Assembly (NCBI GenBank): GCA_964519365.1
Contig: CAZFHP010000016.1
Location: 1-30,329 of the forward strand
Origin: CAZFHP01 sp964519365
GTDB taxonomy: Bacteria > Babelota > Babeliae > Babelales > RVW-14
DNA: 30,329 nt
Direction: 5' to 3'
Positions 15,959 through 24,772 of the stretch are shown here, piece by piece (the first letter of the stretch is position 1; the number at the start of each line of letters is the position of its first letter). Below the pieces are notes generated by a model that saw only the letters and a program-made list of their open reading frames with translations, was not told where the DNA came from and searched no databases. Made by a program: the position numbers and the translations under genes.

Positions 15959-16714
15959 ATGGGAAAAAAAGAAAAAGTTCGTTTAGATATATGTGTGCAG
16001 CAAAAGTACTCGCATCTTTCACGTACTCAAATCAAAAATTTTATTCTGGATGGTTCAGTAACTGTCGATGGGAAAAAAGTTACAAAGCCGGGGGTTCTTG
16101 TTTTACCAGAAAGCTCTATAGAGCTTTTGGTGTCAGAACCCACATATGTTAGTCGGGCGGGGCTTAAGCTTGAAGCTGCACTTAAAGTATTTAAACTCGA
16201 TGTTAAAGATCTGGTTGTCCTTGACGCAGGTATTTCTACTGGCGGGTTCACTGACTGCTTGTTACAGCATGGAGTAAAGCATGTATATGGGGTTGATGTT
16301 GGTCAAGGGCAAGTGCATGAGAAAATAGCCCAAGATAAGCGTGTAACGGTGTTAGAAAAAACAAATTTGAGATACTTAAAAGTGCTGCCGGTAAAACATA
16401 CAGGAGAAGAAAAAGTTGACCTGGTTACGCTTGATCTTTCTTTTATCTCGGTGCTTAAGGTAATTCCAGCGATAAAAAAGCTTTTAAAGCCCGATGGGCG
16501 TATTATTATTTTGATTAAGCCCCAATTTGAGGTTGATAAAAAAGATATTGGACGGGGTGGGATTATAAAAGACTCAAAAGTACATGACAAAGCGATTGAA
16601 CGAGTTAAGCTTGGCATGCAAGAGTATGGCTTTATTATGGTTAATCTTATTGAATCACCTATAACAGGTATTTCTGGGAACAAAGAGTTTTTGGGATTAT
16701 TTACGCCGGACTAA
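15959..16714 (+). CDS. tlyA: TlyA-family rRNA 2'-O-methyltransferase
   Basis: 251 residues. An N-terminal S4 RNA-binding domain (about 8-65, RLDICVQQKYSHLSRTQIK) is joined to an FtsJ/RrmJ-type SAM methyltransferase with YVSRAGLKLEAAL, the SAM loop DAGISTGGFTDCLLQHG, GVDVGQGQ and a LIKPQFEV strand. TlyA in mycobacteria methylates 16S and 23S rRNA; the older name haemolysin A comes from heterologous expression. It is last in the htrA group and ends at a terminator. Confidence 0.92.
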   Translation: MGKKEKVRLDICVQQKYSHLSRTQIKNFILDGSVTVDGKKVTKPGVLVLPESSIELLVSEPTYVSRAGLKLEAALKVFKLDVKDLVVLDAGISTGGFTDCLLQHGVKHVYGVDVGQGQVHEKIAQDKRVTVLEKTNLRYLKVLPVKHTGEEKVDLVTLDLSFISVLKVIPAIKKLLKPDGRIIILIKPQFEVDKKDIGRGGIIKDSKVHDKAIERVKLGMQEYGFIMVNLIESPITGISGNKEFLGLFTPD

Positions 16715-16718
16715 ACAA

Positions 16719-16760
16719 AAAAAGCTCTTGCTTCAAGTTCTTTGAAACAAGAGCTTTTTA
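16719..16760. terminator. Bidirectional terminator after tlyA
   Basis: A 12-bp stem (AAAAAGCTCTTG with its complement) with a 17-base loop that can itself pair (TTCAA/TTGAA). A and T runs flank it on both strands. It lies between convergent tlyA and the - strand secreted gene. Confidence 0.9.
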
Positions 16761-16786
16761 AAATTAAGTGATTAAGTCTTTAATTT

Positions 16787-17842
16787 TTAACTCTGTGCTG
16801 GACAGTGTATGCAGCAATTTGCTCGATTATTTTTTTTAGGGAACATTGTTAGCCCGGTCCATGAGCAAATTCGATTTAGCATTGTTTTTTCTGGCCATAC
16901 TTTCTTTTCAAGAATAGCTTGGCGTGCATAATCTGCAAGTAATGCGATTGCTGCATATTTAGCTGTCATGAGTGCCATATTGTTGAATTTGAAATCACCC
17001 ATTGGCTTTTCAATTGCTTCGAGTAAGTCTTCACCAAACTTGGTACTGACTTTTTTAGCGTTACCCATTATTTGAACAAGATCAAGGAACGTTTCTTTGT
17101 GTACATCGAAGAATTCTTTTATCGCTTTGTCAGCAGGATCTGCAACTTCGAAATATTTATGCAAGAATTCGATGTCACTGGCGTCAAGAAGTTCTTCTTC
17201 TTTTTCGAGTTCTAGAACAAGTAATGGTTTTTGTGTGTTTGATGGGGTAATTCCGTGCACTTCACACATGTTTTGGAAGTATGCTCGTATTCCCTTAAAA
17301 TGATCAAGATTTTTGAGCGTCCATATCATTGGGATATTTGCTTTGTATTCGTCAATAAGCACGGTTCCTGAATACTTTTCATCACGTAAAACACGGATGC
17401 TTTTAAGTAGCTCTTCTACAAAACCGCCAACGACAGTATCTCTGTCTCCACGTCCACGTCGTTTTTTTCTTTTATTGGTATCAATGAAAAAGTATTCCCA
17501 GCAGATTGGATGTAGTGTTTCTAGTTGTAAAGAATCGCGAGGACTTTCTTCGAGATGTACAATCACATCTTTTTCAGTTCCATCACCATGAATACCGCAT
17601 TTTACTTTTTGCAATTCGTTTCTTCCTGGGAGATAGACAAACATATGTGGATCTTTACCTGTTGTTTTGAAGTAACCAAAGGGTTGATTTACTTTTTTTA
17701 GGTCGTTATATGTTTGTTCAGATACGTTATATGTCAAAGTTTCTGGATGCTTTGCCTGAGCGATATGCCCGTATAAACTAAGTGCTCCAGAGAGCAAAAA
17801 TGCTTGAGTGATTTTTTTTGTTGTATTCACGGTTGTGTTCAC
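16787..17842 (-). CDS. Secreted protein of unknown function
   Basis: 351 residues. Begins at a GTG preceded by AAGGG; residues 1-30 are a Sec signal peptide ending HIAQA. The mature part is mixed alpha/beta with no domain I recognise. It has a basic patch KRKKRRGRGDR around 130 and a Cys-rich end (NRANCCIHCPAQS). It lies 98 bases downstream of the lptF/G-type gene on the same strand. The start, export signal and codon use look like those of a real gene. No function is proposed. Confidence 0.75.
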   Translation of the reverse strand: MNTTVNTTKKITQAFLLSGALSLYGHIAQAKHPETLTYNVSEQTYNDLKKVNQPFGYFKTTGKDPHMFVYLPGRNELQKVKCGIHGDGTEKDVIVHLEESPRDSLQLETLHPICWEYFFIDTNKRKKRRGRGDRDTVVGGFVEELLKSIRVLRDEKYSGTVLIDEYKANIPMIWTLKNLDHFKGIRAYFQNMCEVHGITPSNTQKPLLVLELEKEEELLDASDIEFLHKYFEVADPADKAIKEFFDVHKETFLDLVQIMGNAKKVSTKFGEDLLEAIEKPMGDFKFNNMALMTAKYAAIALLADYARQAILEKKVWPEKTMLNRICSWTGLTMFPKKNNRANCCIHCPAQS

Positions 17843-17940
17843 GAATGACCCTTTTCTTTAAGAAACCAAAAATGAGACCCTAAAATAAACACCAGAGCCT
17901 TTATTCTAAGGCAATAATTAATATTTTGCAAGGGGTATTC

Positions 17941-18999
17941 TTAGCTTAATTGAGGCTTATTCTTGCGATATAGCGTTAGCAAAATAAACAGTCCAAATAA
18001 TAGATATGGGATAAAAACAAAATAAACGTTTATTCCGTATTGAAAGAAAATAGTTGTCATAAGATTTATTGCTGTTATGACAGGATATGGTAAAAGAAGC
18101 CAGAGCCAGACGTAACGTTTACGGTCTTCGAAGAATAAAAAAAGAGCAAATGTAAGTATCGGGTATAAAAATATTTGCAGATAAAACATTGAGCGCATTA
18201 CAATTTGAAATAATAAATCTTGTGATATTTCGCGTGAAAGAAGTTCATATGAATGTATGAGTGTGCTTGTGAGTTTTGCGAGTGTTGGGTTTTCGCTGCT
18301 TATGCGCATGTTAATAAAAAAACTTGGTATTTTTATACGAGTTTTTTTACTATGTTCAGACATATTATTATTTGGAATAAAAATAGTGCTATTGGGCATT
18401 ATAATTTCTTGTTTTTCTGTGTCGATCGAAAATTTATTGCTGGTTATAATTTTTTCGATAGCAAATGTTGGAGATAAGTAAGCAAGCATAATATTATTGC
18501 CAAGCGCTGATTTTATATCGAGTATTCCCACGTGACAAAAAATATTTCCTGGGAGTAGATATGACTTACTAATAAGCTTTCCTGTGTTTTTATGTTTGAA
18601 TTTTTCCAGCTTAAACCGTGTTGCATGACTCGATAATGGAACAGTAACATGCTCATGAATAACAAATGCAAATAACGTAATTGTGACACTTGCTAAACAA
18701 AATAATTTTAATACTTGATTATAGCTTATATTTAACATAAGCATTGTATTCCATTCTTGATGTTGGCAAAACTCTCGTAACATAAGTATTGTTGCGAGCC
18801 ATCCTCCTAATGGCATAAGTTCAGAAAACGAAGGCAAAAAATTCAGAGTAATAAAATATGTAATTGTACTTATCTGTGCGTTTGATACGCGTATAAGTTT
18901 TTCGAAAAACTCAACAAGATTAAAAATAAGTGCAAGGAAAAAAGAAAGCACCAGAAAGTATCCAAGGAATCGCTTGAGAAAGTATCTAACAAAGACCAT
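17941..18999 (-). CDS. LptF/LptG-family permease (LPS export)
   Basis: 352 residues of the YjgP/YjgQ family. These inner-membrane permeases work with LptB to pull lipopolysaccharide from the membrane and pass it to LptC-A-D. Three N-terminal membrane helices (YFLKRFLGYFLVLSFFLALIF start; ELMPLGGWLATILMLREF, a typical loop) precede a periplasmic region and three C-terminal helices. I cannot tell LptF from LptG. It is last in a group read glmM-DUF502-this gene, with 15 bases from the DUF502 stop. Confidence 0.85.
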   Translation of the reverse strand: MVFVRYFLKRFLGYFLVLSFFLALIFNLVEFFEKLIRVSNAQISTITYFITLNFLPSFSELMPLGGWLATILMLREFCQHQEWNTMLMLNISYNQVLKLFCLASVTITLFAFVIHEHVTVPLSSHATRFKLEKFKHKNTGKLISKSYLLPGNIFCHVGILDIKSALGNNIMLAYLSPTFAIEKIITSNKFSIDTEKQEIIMPNSTIFIPNNNMSEHSKKTRIKIPSFFINMRISSENPTLAKLTSTLIHSYELLSREISQDLLFQIVMRSMFYLQIFLYPILTFALFLFFEDRKRYVWLWLLLPYPVITAINLMTTIFFQYGINVYFVFIPYLLFGLFILLTLYRKNKPQLS

Positions 19000-19014
19000 T
19001 AAATTTTATTCGTA

Positions 19015-19701
19015 CTATTTTTGTTTGTGTTGTTTTTTTTCTTGAATTTTTTTGTTGAGTGATTCTGGTGTGATTAGTCCACAGGAGACAAGCGTTTTAA
19101 TTGCTTCCTCAAATGTTATATCTGTATGTATAAGATCTTGCTCGGGCAGAATAAAAAAGTATCCTGTTGAGGGGTTTGGTGATGTTGGCATAAATACTTT
19201 GCAGTATCGGTTTTTATCAGTCGTATCATGATTATGAATAAGCTCTTGATAGTTATCTTCTGCTGATTCAAGCAAAAAAGCTAAATGATAACTGCCTCGT
19301 CTGGGGTATTCAATTAAAACAACTTTTTTAGAGCCGGCTGTTGTCTTTTTTACTTTAAAGAAATTAACAAGTGTTTTGGCTGATGAATAGATAATGCGAA
19401 CAAGGGGAATTTTTCCTATGACGTGTTCAAAATAGTGTATAATCGAGTGAACAATAAAGCTTTTTAAAATAACGCCAATAAGCAAGATAAATACTGTTAC
19501 CAGTAAAAATTCTGCGCCAGGAAGTTTTTGTAAAAAGTATGGTTCGAATTGCCGTAACGGCAGAATAAAACTATAAATAAAATTATACGTAAATGTTACA
19601 AAAAAAATAGTAAACGCAATAGGTAAAATCGTAAACAATCCACTTAGAAAGATCGACTTAATAAACGAAATAATTTTTTTTAGACAATTTATAATACCCA
19701 T
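19015..19701 (-). CDS. DUF502 family membrane protein
   Basis: 228 residues. Two membrane helices (about 15-40 and 60-85, LLVTVFILLIGVILKSFIV) are followed by the conserved cytoplasmic part with GKIPLVRIIYSSAKTLVNFF and FMPTSPNPSTGYFFILP, hallmarks of DUF502. The family's role is not established. Position between glmM and the LPS permease suggests an envelope link. The C-terminus is a KQHKQK basic tail. Confidence 0.88.
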   Translation of the reverse strand: MGIINCLKKIISFIKSIFLSGLFTILPIAFTIFFVTFTYNFIYSFILPLRQFEPYFLQKLPGAEFLLVTVFILLIGVILKSFIVHSIIHYFEHVIGKIPLVRIIYSSAKTLVNFFKVKKTTAGSKKVVLIEYPRRGSYHLAFLLESAEDNYQELIHNHDTTDKNRYCKVFMPTSPNPSTGYFFILPEQDLIHTDITFEEAIKTLVSCGLITPESLNKKIQEKKQHKQK

Positions 19702-19724
19702 ATTTTTACTCCTGTAATATATAT

Positions 19725-21074
19725 TTATAAAGCACTTTGAAGTTTTTGCGCTAATGTGTGTGCTGTAGAATGTGATTCGTCGTTACTATAAGCCTCTGTC
19801 ATGATTCTCAATAGGTTTTCTGTTCCAGAATAGCGCACAAGCACTCGTCCATCTTTTGGTTTATGCTGATTAACAATTGTTGCATATGGTTCTTGTGTTA
19901 AATCTTTTTTGTTTTGTACAGGGACGTTTATAAGTGTTTGAGCATATTTTTCAAATGTATTAAATTCGAAATTATTATGAAGTTTAAGCGCTTGAAGGAC
20001 CTTTAGGGCAACAAAAATGCCATCTCCAGAGGGTAAATAATTTTTCATGATAATATGGCCAGATGCTTCTCCGCCGAGCAAAAGATTTTTTTCGGCAAGC
20101 TTTTGAGCAATATATTTATCCCCAACTGATGTTCGAAGAAGCTTTTTATTTTGTTTGTTGAGTATTTTTTCTAGCCCCGTATTGGTCATAACGGTTCCAA
20201 CGATATTTTTTTGTTCTTCGTATTCTGGTAGCTGTGAGAGCACATATAAAATATCGTCGCCATCTTTAATAGCGCCATGTTTGTTGACGATGATAACCCG
20301 GTCTCCATCGCCGTCAAAAGCAAAACCGATGTCTGCTTGGTGTTTGCGAATAGCTTTTTTGAGCATTTGTGGGCTTAGTGCGCCACACTGGTCGTTAATA
20401 TTTTTCCCATCAGGTTGTGCCCCAATAACGATTACTTGAGCTTTTAAGTATTTAAATACCTCTGGTGCTATATTACTCGTTGCACCATGAGCACAATCAA
20501 GAACTATTTTAAGGCCGGCTAATAAGTTTTTAGGCACGTGCATGCATATGCTTTGTAAATATTTCAAGTGCGTATCTTTTGATTGTATAACAGTTGATTT
20601 TGTAATAGTGTTATTCATAAAATCCATACGATGTTCTTGTATTTTATCAAATAAACACGTTATTTTGTGTTCGTCTTGGGCGCTTATTTTTCCTGCTTGA
20701 GCATTAAAAAGTTTAATTCCGTTGTCATAATAGGGATTATGTGATGCTGAAATCATGATACCAAAGTGATACTTTGGATCTTGAGAAATAATCTGGCATA
20801 CGGTAGGTGTTGGAATAACTCCTGCATGTACGATAGTAACAGGAAAGTGATTTAGACCTGCAGTAAGTGCTTCTTGAATGCGATCACAAGATTCTCGAGT
20901 ATCTTGCCCTATCAGTATTTTAATTTTATGTGGATGAGGCACGTGTGTGTATTTTTTCTCAAGAAATTGTCCTAATGCGTGCCCTAACTGATATAGTGTA
21001 TTATATGTAAAAGGACATTGATCTGCGCGTCCTCGAATGCCATCGGTTCCAAAAGTAAGCTTTTTTCTTATCAT
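19725..21074 (-). CDS. glmM: Phosphoglucosamine mutase
   Basis: 449 residues. Converts glucosamine-6-phosphate to glucosamine-1-phosphate, toward UDP-GlcNAc for peptidoglycan and lipid A. FGTDGIRG at the start, the phosphoserine S111 in ISASHNP, the Mg-binding DGDGDR (254-259) and the phosphate-binding RYSGTENLLRIM near the end are all there. It is the first gene of the - strand envelope group and diverges from the LysE-type gene, with 110 bases between. Confidence 0.95.
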   Translation of the reverse strand: MIRKKLTFGTDGIRGRADQCPFTYNTLYQLGHALGQFLEKKYTHVPHPHKIKILIGQDTRESCDRIQEALTAGLNHFPVTIVHAGVIPTPTVCQIISQDPKYHFGIMISASHNPYYDNGIKLFNAQAGKISAQDEHKITCLFDKIQEHRMDFMNNTITKSTVIQSKDTHLKYLQSICMHVPKNLLAGLKIVLDCAHGATSNIAPEVFKYLKAQVIVIGAQPDGKNINDQCGALSPQMLKKAIRKHQADIGFAFDGDGDRVIIVNKHGAIKDGDDILYVLSQLPEYEEQKNIVGTVMTNTGLEKILNKQNKKLLRTSVGDKYIAQKLAEKNLLLGGEASGHIIMKNYLPSGDGIFVALKVLQALKLHNNFEFNTFEKYAQTLINVPVQNKKDLTQEPYATIVNQHKPKDGRVLVRYSGTENLLRIMTEAYSNDESHSTAHTLAQKLQSAL

Positions 21075-21144
21075 CTCTTTTTTAACACTCTCTTCCTGAA
21101 TAAATTAAATTTTCACATACAGGATTTTTTTATTTTACTCGTTG

Positions 21145-21153
21145 TGTTAAAAT
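21145..21153 (+). promoter_or_regulatory. Possible extended -10 promoter of the LysE-type gene
   Basis: TGTTAAAAT lies 31 bases before the ATG, with a T-rich stretch where a -35 would be. It matches the motif upstream of grpE. Confidence 0.35.
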
Positions 21154-21184
21154 AATACAAAAGTTTTAACATATAGGACTAAAA

Positions 21185-21832
21185 ATGAATTTTTTGTTTT
21201 TGATCAAGTGTTTTTTAATTGGGGTGACTGCTTCTTCTGCTGTAGGTCCTGTTTTTGTTTTGACTTTCAACAGAGGGGCTCAGCATGGTTTTTTTAAGGG
21301 TTTTGCAACAGCCATAGGGTCAGCCCTTGTTGATGGGATATTTTTTACTTTGGGTCTTCTTGGGGCATTAAAGCTTATTGAGGGGTCAAAACAAGCAATA
21401 TTACTTATGGACTGTATCGGTGGGGTCACGCTTATTCTTTTGGGCCTTCATACGATAAAAAAACGTATTAAAAAAGAAAAAGAGAGTAATCAAGCGAGTT
21501 CGACAAATATTTCACTTATTCGAACAATGGCAAAGTCTTTTCTTATTACGTTTATCAACCCTTTTGTTGTTCTCTTTTTTATGTTTGCCAGTGTTCAAGT
21601 ATTACCTGAAGGGATATCACGATTATCGTTAAGTTCTGTTTTAATTGGGAGTCTTTTTGTTACATGTGGCTCGTGTACGATTTTGTCAATTATTGCTTTG
21701 ATTGCGAGTTTTGTTGGGAGGGCAATAAGCACAAGAAAACTCAATACTATCGCTCATGCAACAGGAATAATCTTTGTTGGGGCAGGTGCTTATTTTCTGA
21801 TTGATTTTTTCGTCAATCTTATTCGATTGTAA
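21185..21832 (+). CDS. LysE/RhtB-family exporter
   Basis: 215 residues with about six membrane helices and the family start FLIGVTASSAVGPVFVLTFNRGAQHGF (given in part: SAVGPVFVLTFNRG). The middle loop is charged (KKRIKKEKE), followed by SFLITFINPFVVLFF, a typical NP motif. Family members export amino acids or similar small metabolites; the substrate cannot be read from the sequence. It may relieve excess amino acids made by peptide breakdown, but that is speculation. Confidence 0.85.
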   Translation: MNFLFLIKCFLIGVTASSAVGPVFVLTFNRGAQHGFFKGFATAIGSALVDGIFFTLGLLGALKLIEGSKQAILLMDCIGGVTLILLGLHTIKKRIKKEKESNQASSTNISLIRTMAKSFLITFINPFVVLFFMFASVQVLPEGISRLSLSSVLIGSLFVTCGSCTILSIIALIASFVGRAISTRKLNTIAHATGIIFVGAGAYFLIDFFVNLIRL

Positions 21833-21835
21833 AAT

Positions 21836-21878
21836 TAATAAGACCCGAACATATGACACATACATTCGGGTCTTATTA
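21836..21878. terminator. Bidirectional terminator, LysE-type gene / XRE regulator
   Basis: A perfect 14-bp stem (TAATAAGACCCGAA with its complement at 21865-21878) and a 15-base loop lie between two convergent genes. Confidence 0.88.
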
Positions 21879-21902
21879 AAGTCTATAAAATACGATTAAG
21901 CG

Positions 21903-22574
21903 TTATCCTAGTTTTTGATATCGATTGATAACTTTGCCAATTATTCTAAAGTTATCTTTCCCACGTATTAAGGCTACAGGCGGATTTTTGTGATTAACAG
22001 ATTCTAAGACAATAAAGTCTTCCATGTAGGTTACTTGCATGATTGCGCGGGTTGGACTATTGTTGCCATATTCAACCGCTGCAACATCGCCAGAACGAGT
22101 CCATGTTTCAGGAGAAACAATAAGATAGTCGCCCTTTATAAAGTTTGGAGCCATGGTATTATTTTCAACACAGAAGCAAAACATTGATTCGTCGGCACTA
22201 TTAAAAACAGGAGTGAAGACATCTTTGTAGCCCGATGTCACTTGTACCATTTGGTTATTATACGGTGATGGATTCGCTGGAATTTCTCCAACGACCGGGA
22301 CAATTTTTAATTGAAGATCAACAACGCTTGTTTCCGGTATTTTAACATTTGTGTCGACATTATCTGTGCGATTTCTGCGTTGAGCAAAAAGATCAACCGG
22401 GTGAATGCTAAATGCATTGGCAAGTTTTTTTAAAGCATCTTCGTTCCAACGGCGGGTGCCATTTTTTATGTGAGTTAGATAGCTTTCAGACATTCCTGTT
22501 TTTTCGGCTAAAACTTTTGTTGTCCAGCCGCGTTCACGTAATAATTCTTTTACTCTTAATTCGGTTGCTGACAT
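21903..22574 (-). CDS. XRE/S24-type repressor with altered self-cleavage site
   Basis: 223 residues. An N-terminal helix-turn-helix (7-62, with KVLAEKTGMSESYLTHIKNG) is joined to a C-terminal S24/LexA-like domain (about 90-220: PVVGEIPA, VENNTMAPNFIKGDYLIV, GKVINRYQ). In LexA and CI the catalytic serine lies in a DSM or similar motif; here it is T140 in NNTM. The lysine position falls in RAIMQV and appears to be Met or Gln. The protein therefore probably binds DNA and dimerises but does not cleave itself. It diverges from lpxB with 117 bases between. No prophage genes are near. Confidence 0.88.
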   Translation of the reverse strand: MSATELRVKELLRERGWTTKVLAEKTGMSESYLTHIKNGTRRWNEDALKKLANAFSIHPVDLFAQRRNRTDNVDTNVKIPETSVVDLQLKIVPVVGEIPANPSPYNNQMVQVTSGYKDVFTPVFNSADESMFCFCVENNTMAPNFIKGDYLIVSPETWTRSGDVAAVEYGNNSPTRAIMQVTYMEDFIVLESVNHKNPPVALIRGKDNFRIIGKVINRYQKLG

Positions 22575-22691
22575 TGTGACTCCTTCTTAAGTCGAATAAA
22601 AAACGATAGCTTATTTATATCTTTCTTACTAAAATGTAATTATAAACCATGTCAAATAGAAATGCTACTAAATTTTCAAGATGAATAATAA

Positions 22692-23939
22692 ATGAGAATA
22701 TTTATGGGAACAACAAAAAGATTTTTTTCAGCAATTCTGTTTTTTTGTTGTGCGTGTGTTTTTTATTTTTACACGAGTATTTCAAGTAAACATGTATATA
22801 GTGTTTTACAAAAAACTCCAGCACAAAAAGTACTTATCGTTAGTGGGGAGTTATCAGGAGATAGAATAAGTGCTTGGTATACACGTGTTTTGAAAAATAA
22901 ATTTCCCAAAAGTACGTGTCACACAACAGGAAACATGCTTTTGACAAAACAAGAAGCAACGCGCGATATCACATTCGATAACTTTTTGAGAGCCAATACG
23001 CTTGAGTCTGTATTGAAAAAAATTCTCATATTTCCACTACATGTATATCGCATAAATAAATTTGCAAACTATATTGTCCAACAGAACTTTGATCACGTTG
23101 TTCTTGTAGACCTTCCCATTGTTAATGTTTTACTTGCCCGACAAATTAAGATCAAAAACCCTGAAATACACGTTACGTATATTGCTCCGCCAGAGCTTTG
23201 GTTTTGGGGCCGCTGGAAGATCGATAGTTTGCTTAAAAAATATTGCGATGAAATTATCGTGCTCTACCCGTTTGAACAGCAATGGTACAAAAATATTGGG
23301 CTAAATGTTACCTGGCTTGGGTATCCATTTTATCAAGAGTTTTATGATTATCTTGCCCGGGAGCCACAAAAAACAAACACTATTGCCCTGCTTCCTGGGT
23401 CTCGAAAAAAAGAGCCGCAAACCATGCTTCCCATTTTTGCTGAATTTGTAAAAAATTTTAGAAAAAAACATCCTGATGTTCGTTTTATTTTGCCCCTCGC
23501 AGAATCTTTTTCTCTTGAAAAAATAAAAGAATTACTTAAGACCCATGCTATTCTAGAACACGTAAAGATTATTGTGGGTACACAAGCGAAAAAACAAGCC
23601 CTGAGTGAGTGTTGCCTGGCTATAACAAAACCAGGAACGATAACGCTTGATCTTGCGCTTTTAAAAACTCCAAGTATCGTTGCATATAAAGTTTCTTGGC
23701 CCCTATATTATTTTATTAAGCTTATCGCAAGTCCCGAGTATATTAGTTTGGCCAATCGATTTGCTTCTGAGCAGGTAAGTCCAGAATTATTGCAAACAGA
23801 ATGTACGCCAGATAAAATTTTAAACGAAGCGTTGATTTTATATGAGTCATTTGTCAACAACACAAAGCTTTATCACACTAAGCTTAAACAGTTAGATGAA
23901 ATTCGATATATGTTTGCTCGTGCAAAAAATATAGTGTGA
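22692..23939 (+). CDS. lpxB: Lipid-A-disaccharide synthase with N-terminal membrane segment
   Basis: 415 residues. Joins UDP-diacylglucosamine and lipid X in lipid A synthesis. GELSGD (52-57), YIAPPELWFWGRWK, LGYPFYQEF, LLPGSRKKE and the KPGTITLDLAL region all match LpxB. Unlike most members, it begins with ~45 extra residues holding a hydrophobic segment (AILFFCCACVFYFYTSI) that looks like a signal anchor. The start is ATG 22692 or 22704; neither has a strong ribosome-binding site. If the segment were a true signal peptide the enzyme would face the periplasm, away from its UDP-sugar substrate, so a cytoplasm-facing anchor is more likely. Confidence 0.88.
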   Translation: MRIFMGTTKRFFSAILFFCCACVFYFYTSISSKHVYSVLQKTPAQKVLIVSGELSGDRISAWYTRVLKNKFPKSTCHTTGNMLLTKQEATRDITFDNFLRANTLESVLKKILIFPLHVYRINKFANYIVQQNFDHVVLVDLPIVNVLLARQIKIKNPEIHVTYIAPPELWFWGRWKIDSLLKKYCDEIIVLYPFEQQWYKNIGLNVTWLGYPFYQEFYDYLAREPQKTNTIALLPGSRKKEPQTMLPIFAEFVKNFRKKHPDVRFILPLAESFSLEKIKELLKTHAILEHVKIIVGTQAKKQALSECCLAITKPGTITLDLALLKTPSIVAYKVSWPLYYFIKLIASPEYISLANRFASEQVSPELLQTECTPDKILNEALILYESFVNNTKLYHTKLKQLDEIRYMFARAKNIV

Positions 23940-23998
23940 GAGTTAAAGCGCGTGAGCTCGTGAGTATATTGTGTCTGTTTGTTATGCGTATATAAAGT

Positions 23999-24772
23999 AT
24001 GGATATGAAAAAAACAAAAATAGCTCATAATTTTTTTGAAGAAAAAGCCTGGGCAGAAAATCATTATGTGTGTGGTATAGATGAAGTTGGCCGCGGTGCG
24101 CTTGCCGGGCCGCTTGTTGTTGCTGCAGCAATACTGGTCCCAAATATGAAACACCCCTTGCTCAAAGATTCAAAAGTATTAACACAGGAGCAACGAGAAG
24201 AAGCATATACGTGGCTCGTAGAGCATAACAATAGCATGCATTCTATTGTTACGGTAAGCCATAACGTTATCGACAAGATCAATATTTATCAAGCGACGAT
24301 ACGGGCTATGCGAAAAGCATTTATGCATATTGTTGAATGTAACCATATTGCTACGACAAATATTCTTTCTCCGTTCGCCCTGAGGAGCCCGACGAAGTCG
24401 AAGGCGAAGACGGGCATCTCGAAGGGTACGATTAATTCTCTCAAATACGTCATAAGCGATGCCGTTCCATTACGTATGTCTGATTCCTATCGTCATGCGA
24501 ATCTAGAATTTTATAGCCCGAACTTTGCCGAATCGATATCAAGTTCTGTTGCTGCAGCGTCGATTATAGCAAAAGTTACACGGGATCGCCTCATGACCAA
24601 GCTTACGCGATATTTTCCAGGGTTTAATTTTGATACGCACAAGGGCTATGGGACAAAAAGTCATAAGCAGGCGCTTGCGCTTTATGGGCCGTCTGTTATC
24701 CATAGAAAAACGTTTTTAACGAAAATAAAAGAAAGAGCAAAGTCACATGAGCAACAAAGCGCCCTTTTCTGA
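23999..24772 (+). CDS. rnhB: Ribonuclease HII with an in-frame palindromic insertion
   Basis: 257 residues against about 200 in E. coli. Cuts RNA in RNA-DNA hybrids. Family blocks: GIDEVGRGALAGPLVVAA (D28, E29), KDSKVLTQEQR, D154 in YVISDAV, AAASIIAKVTRD and the HKGYGTKSH motif. Part of the excess length is residues ~124-144, encoded by a GC-rich palindromic element that lies between the AMRKAF helix and the strand carrying D154. The usual KGD aspartate, fourth of the DEDD set, aligns with E179 (FAES). The frame is kept throughout, so it is probably expressed. Its end overlaps the next gene by 26 bases. Confidence 0.9.
   Translation: MDMKKTKIAHNFFEEKAWAENHYVCGIDEVGRGALAGPLVVAAAILVPNMKHPLLKDSKVLTQEQREEAYTWLVEHNNSMHSIVTVSHNVIDKINIYQATIRAMRKAFMHIVECNHIATTNILSPFALRSPTKSKAKTGISKGTINSLKYVISDAVPLRMSDSYRHANLEFYSPNFAESISSSVAAASIIAKVTRDRLMTKLTRYFPGFNFDTHKGYGTKSHKQALALYGPSVIHRKTFLTKIKERAKSHEQQSALF
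24369..24431. repeat. GC-rich palindromic element inside rnhB
   Basis: About 62 bases, far richer in G and C than its surroundings. Outer arms CGCCCTGAG and CTCGAAGGG pair with a small bulge, and inner arms GCCCG (24387-24391) and CGGGC (24410-24415) pair, with GTCGAAGGCGAAG-like repeats in the loop. It resembles the protein-coding palindromic elements described in Rickettsia (RPE) and the TTCGCCCTGAG...CTCGAAGGG repeats seen in many bacteria. No second copy was seen in this window. Confidence 0.75.

Noticed and set aside
17897..17912. Terminator for the lptF/G-type gene (GCCTT/AAGGC hairpin)
   Set aside because: Only a 5-bp stem, and no T run follows on the - strand.
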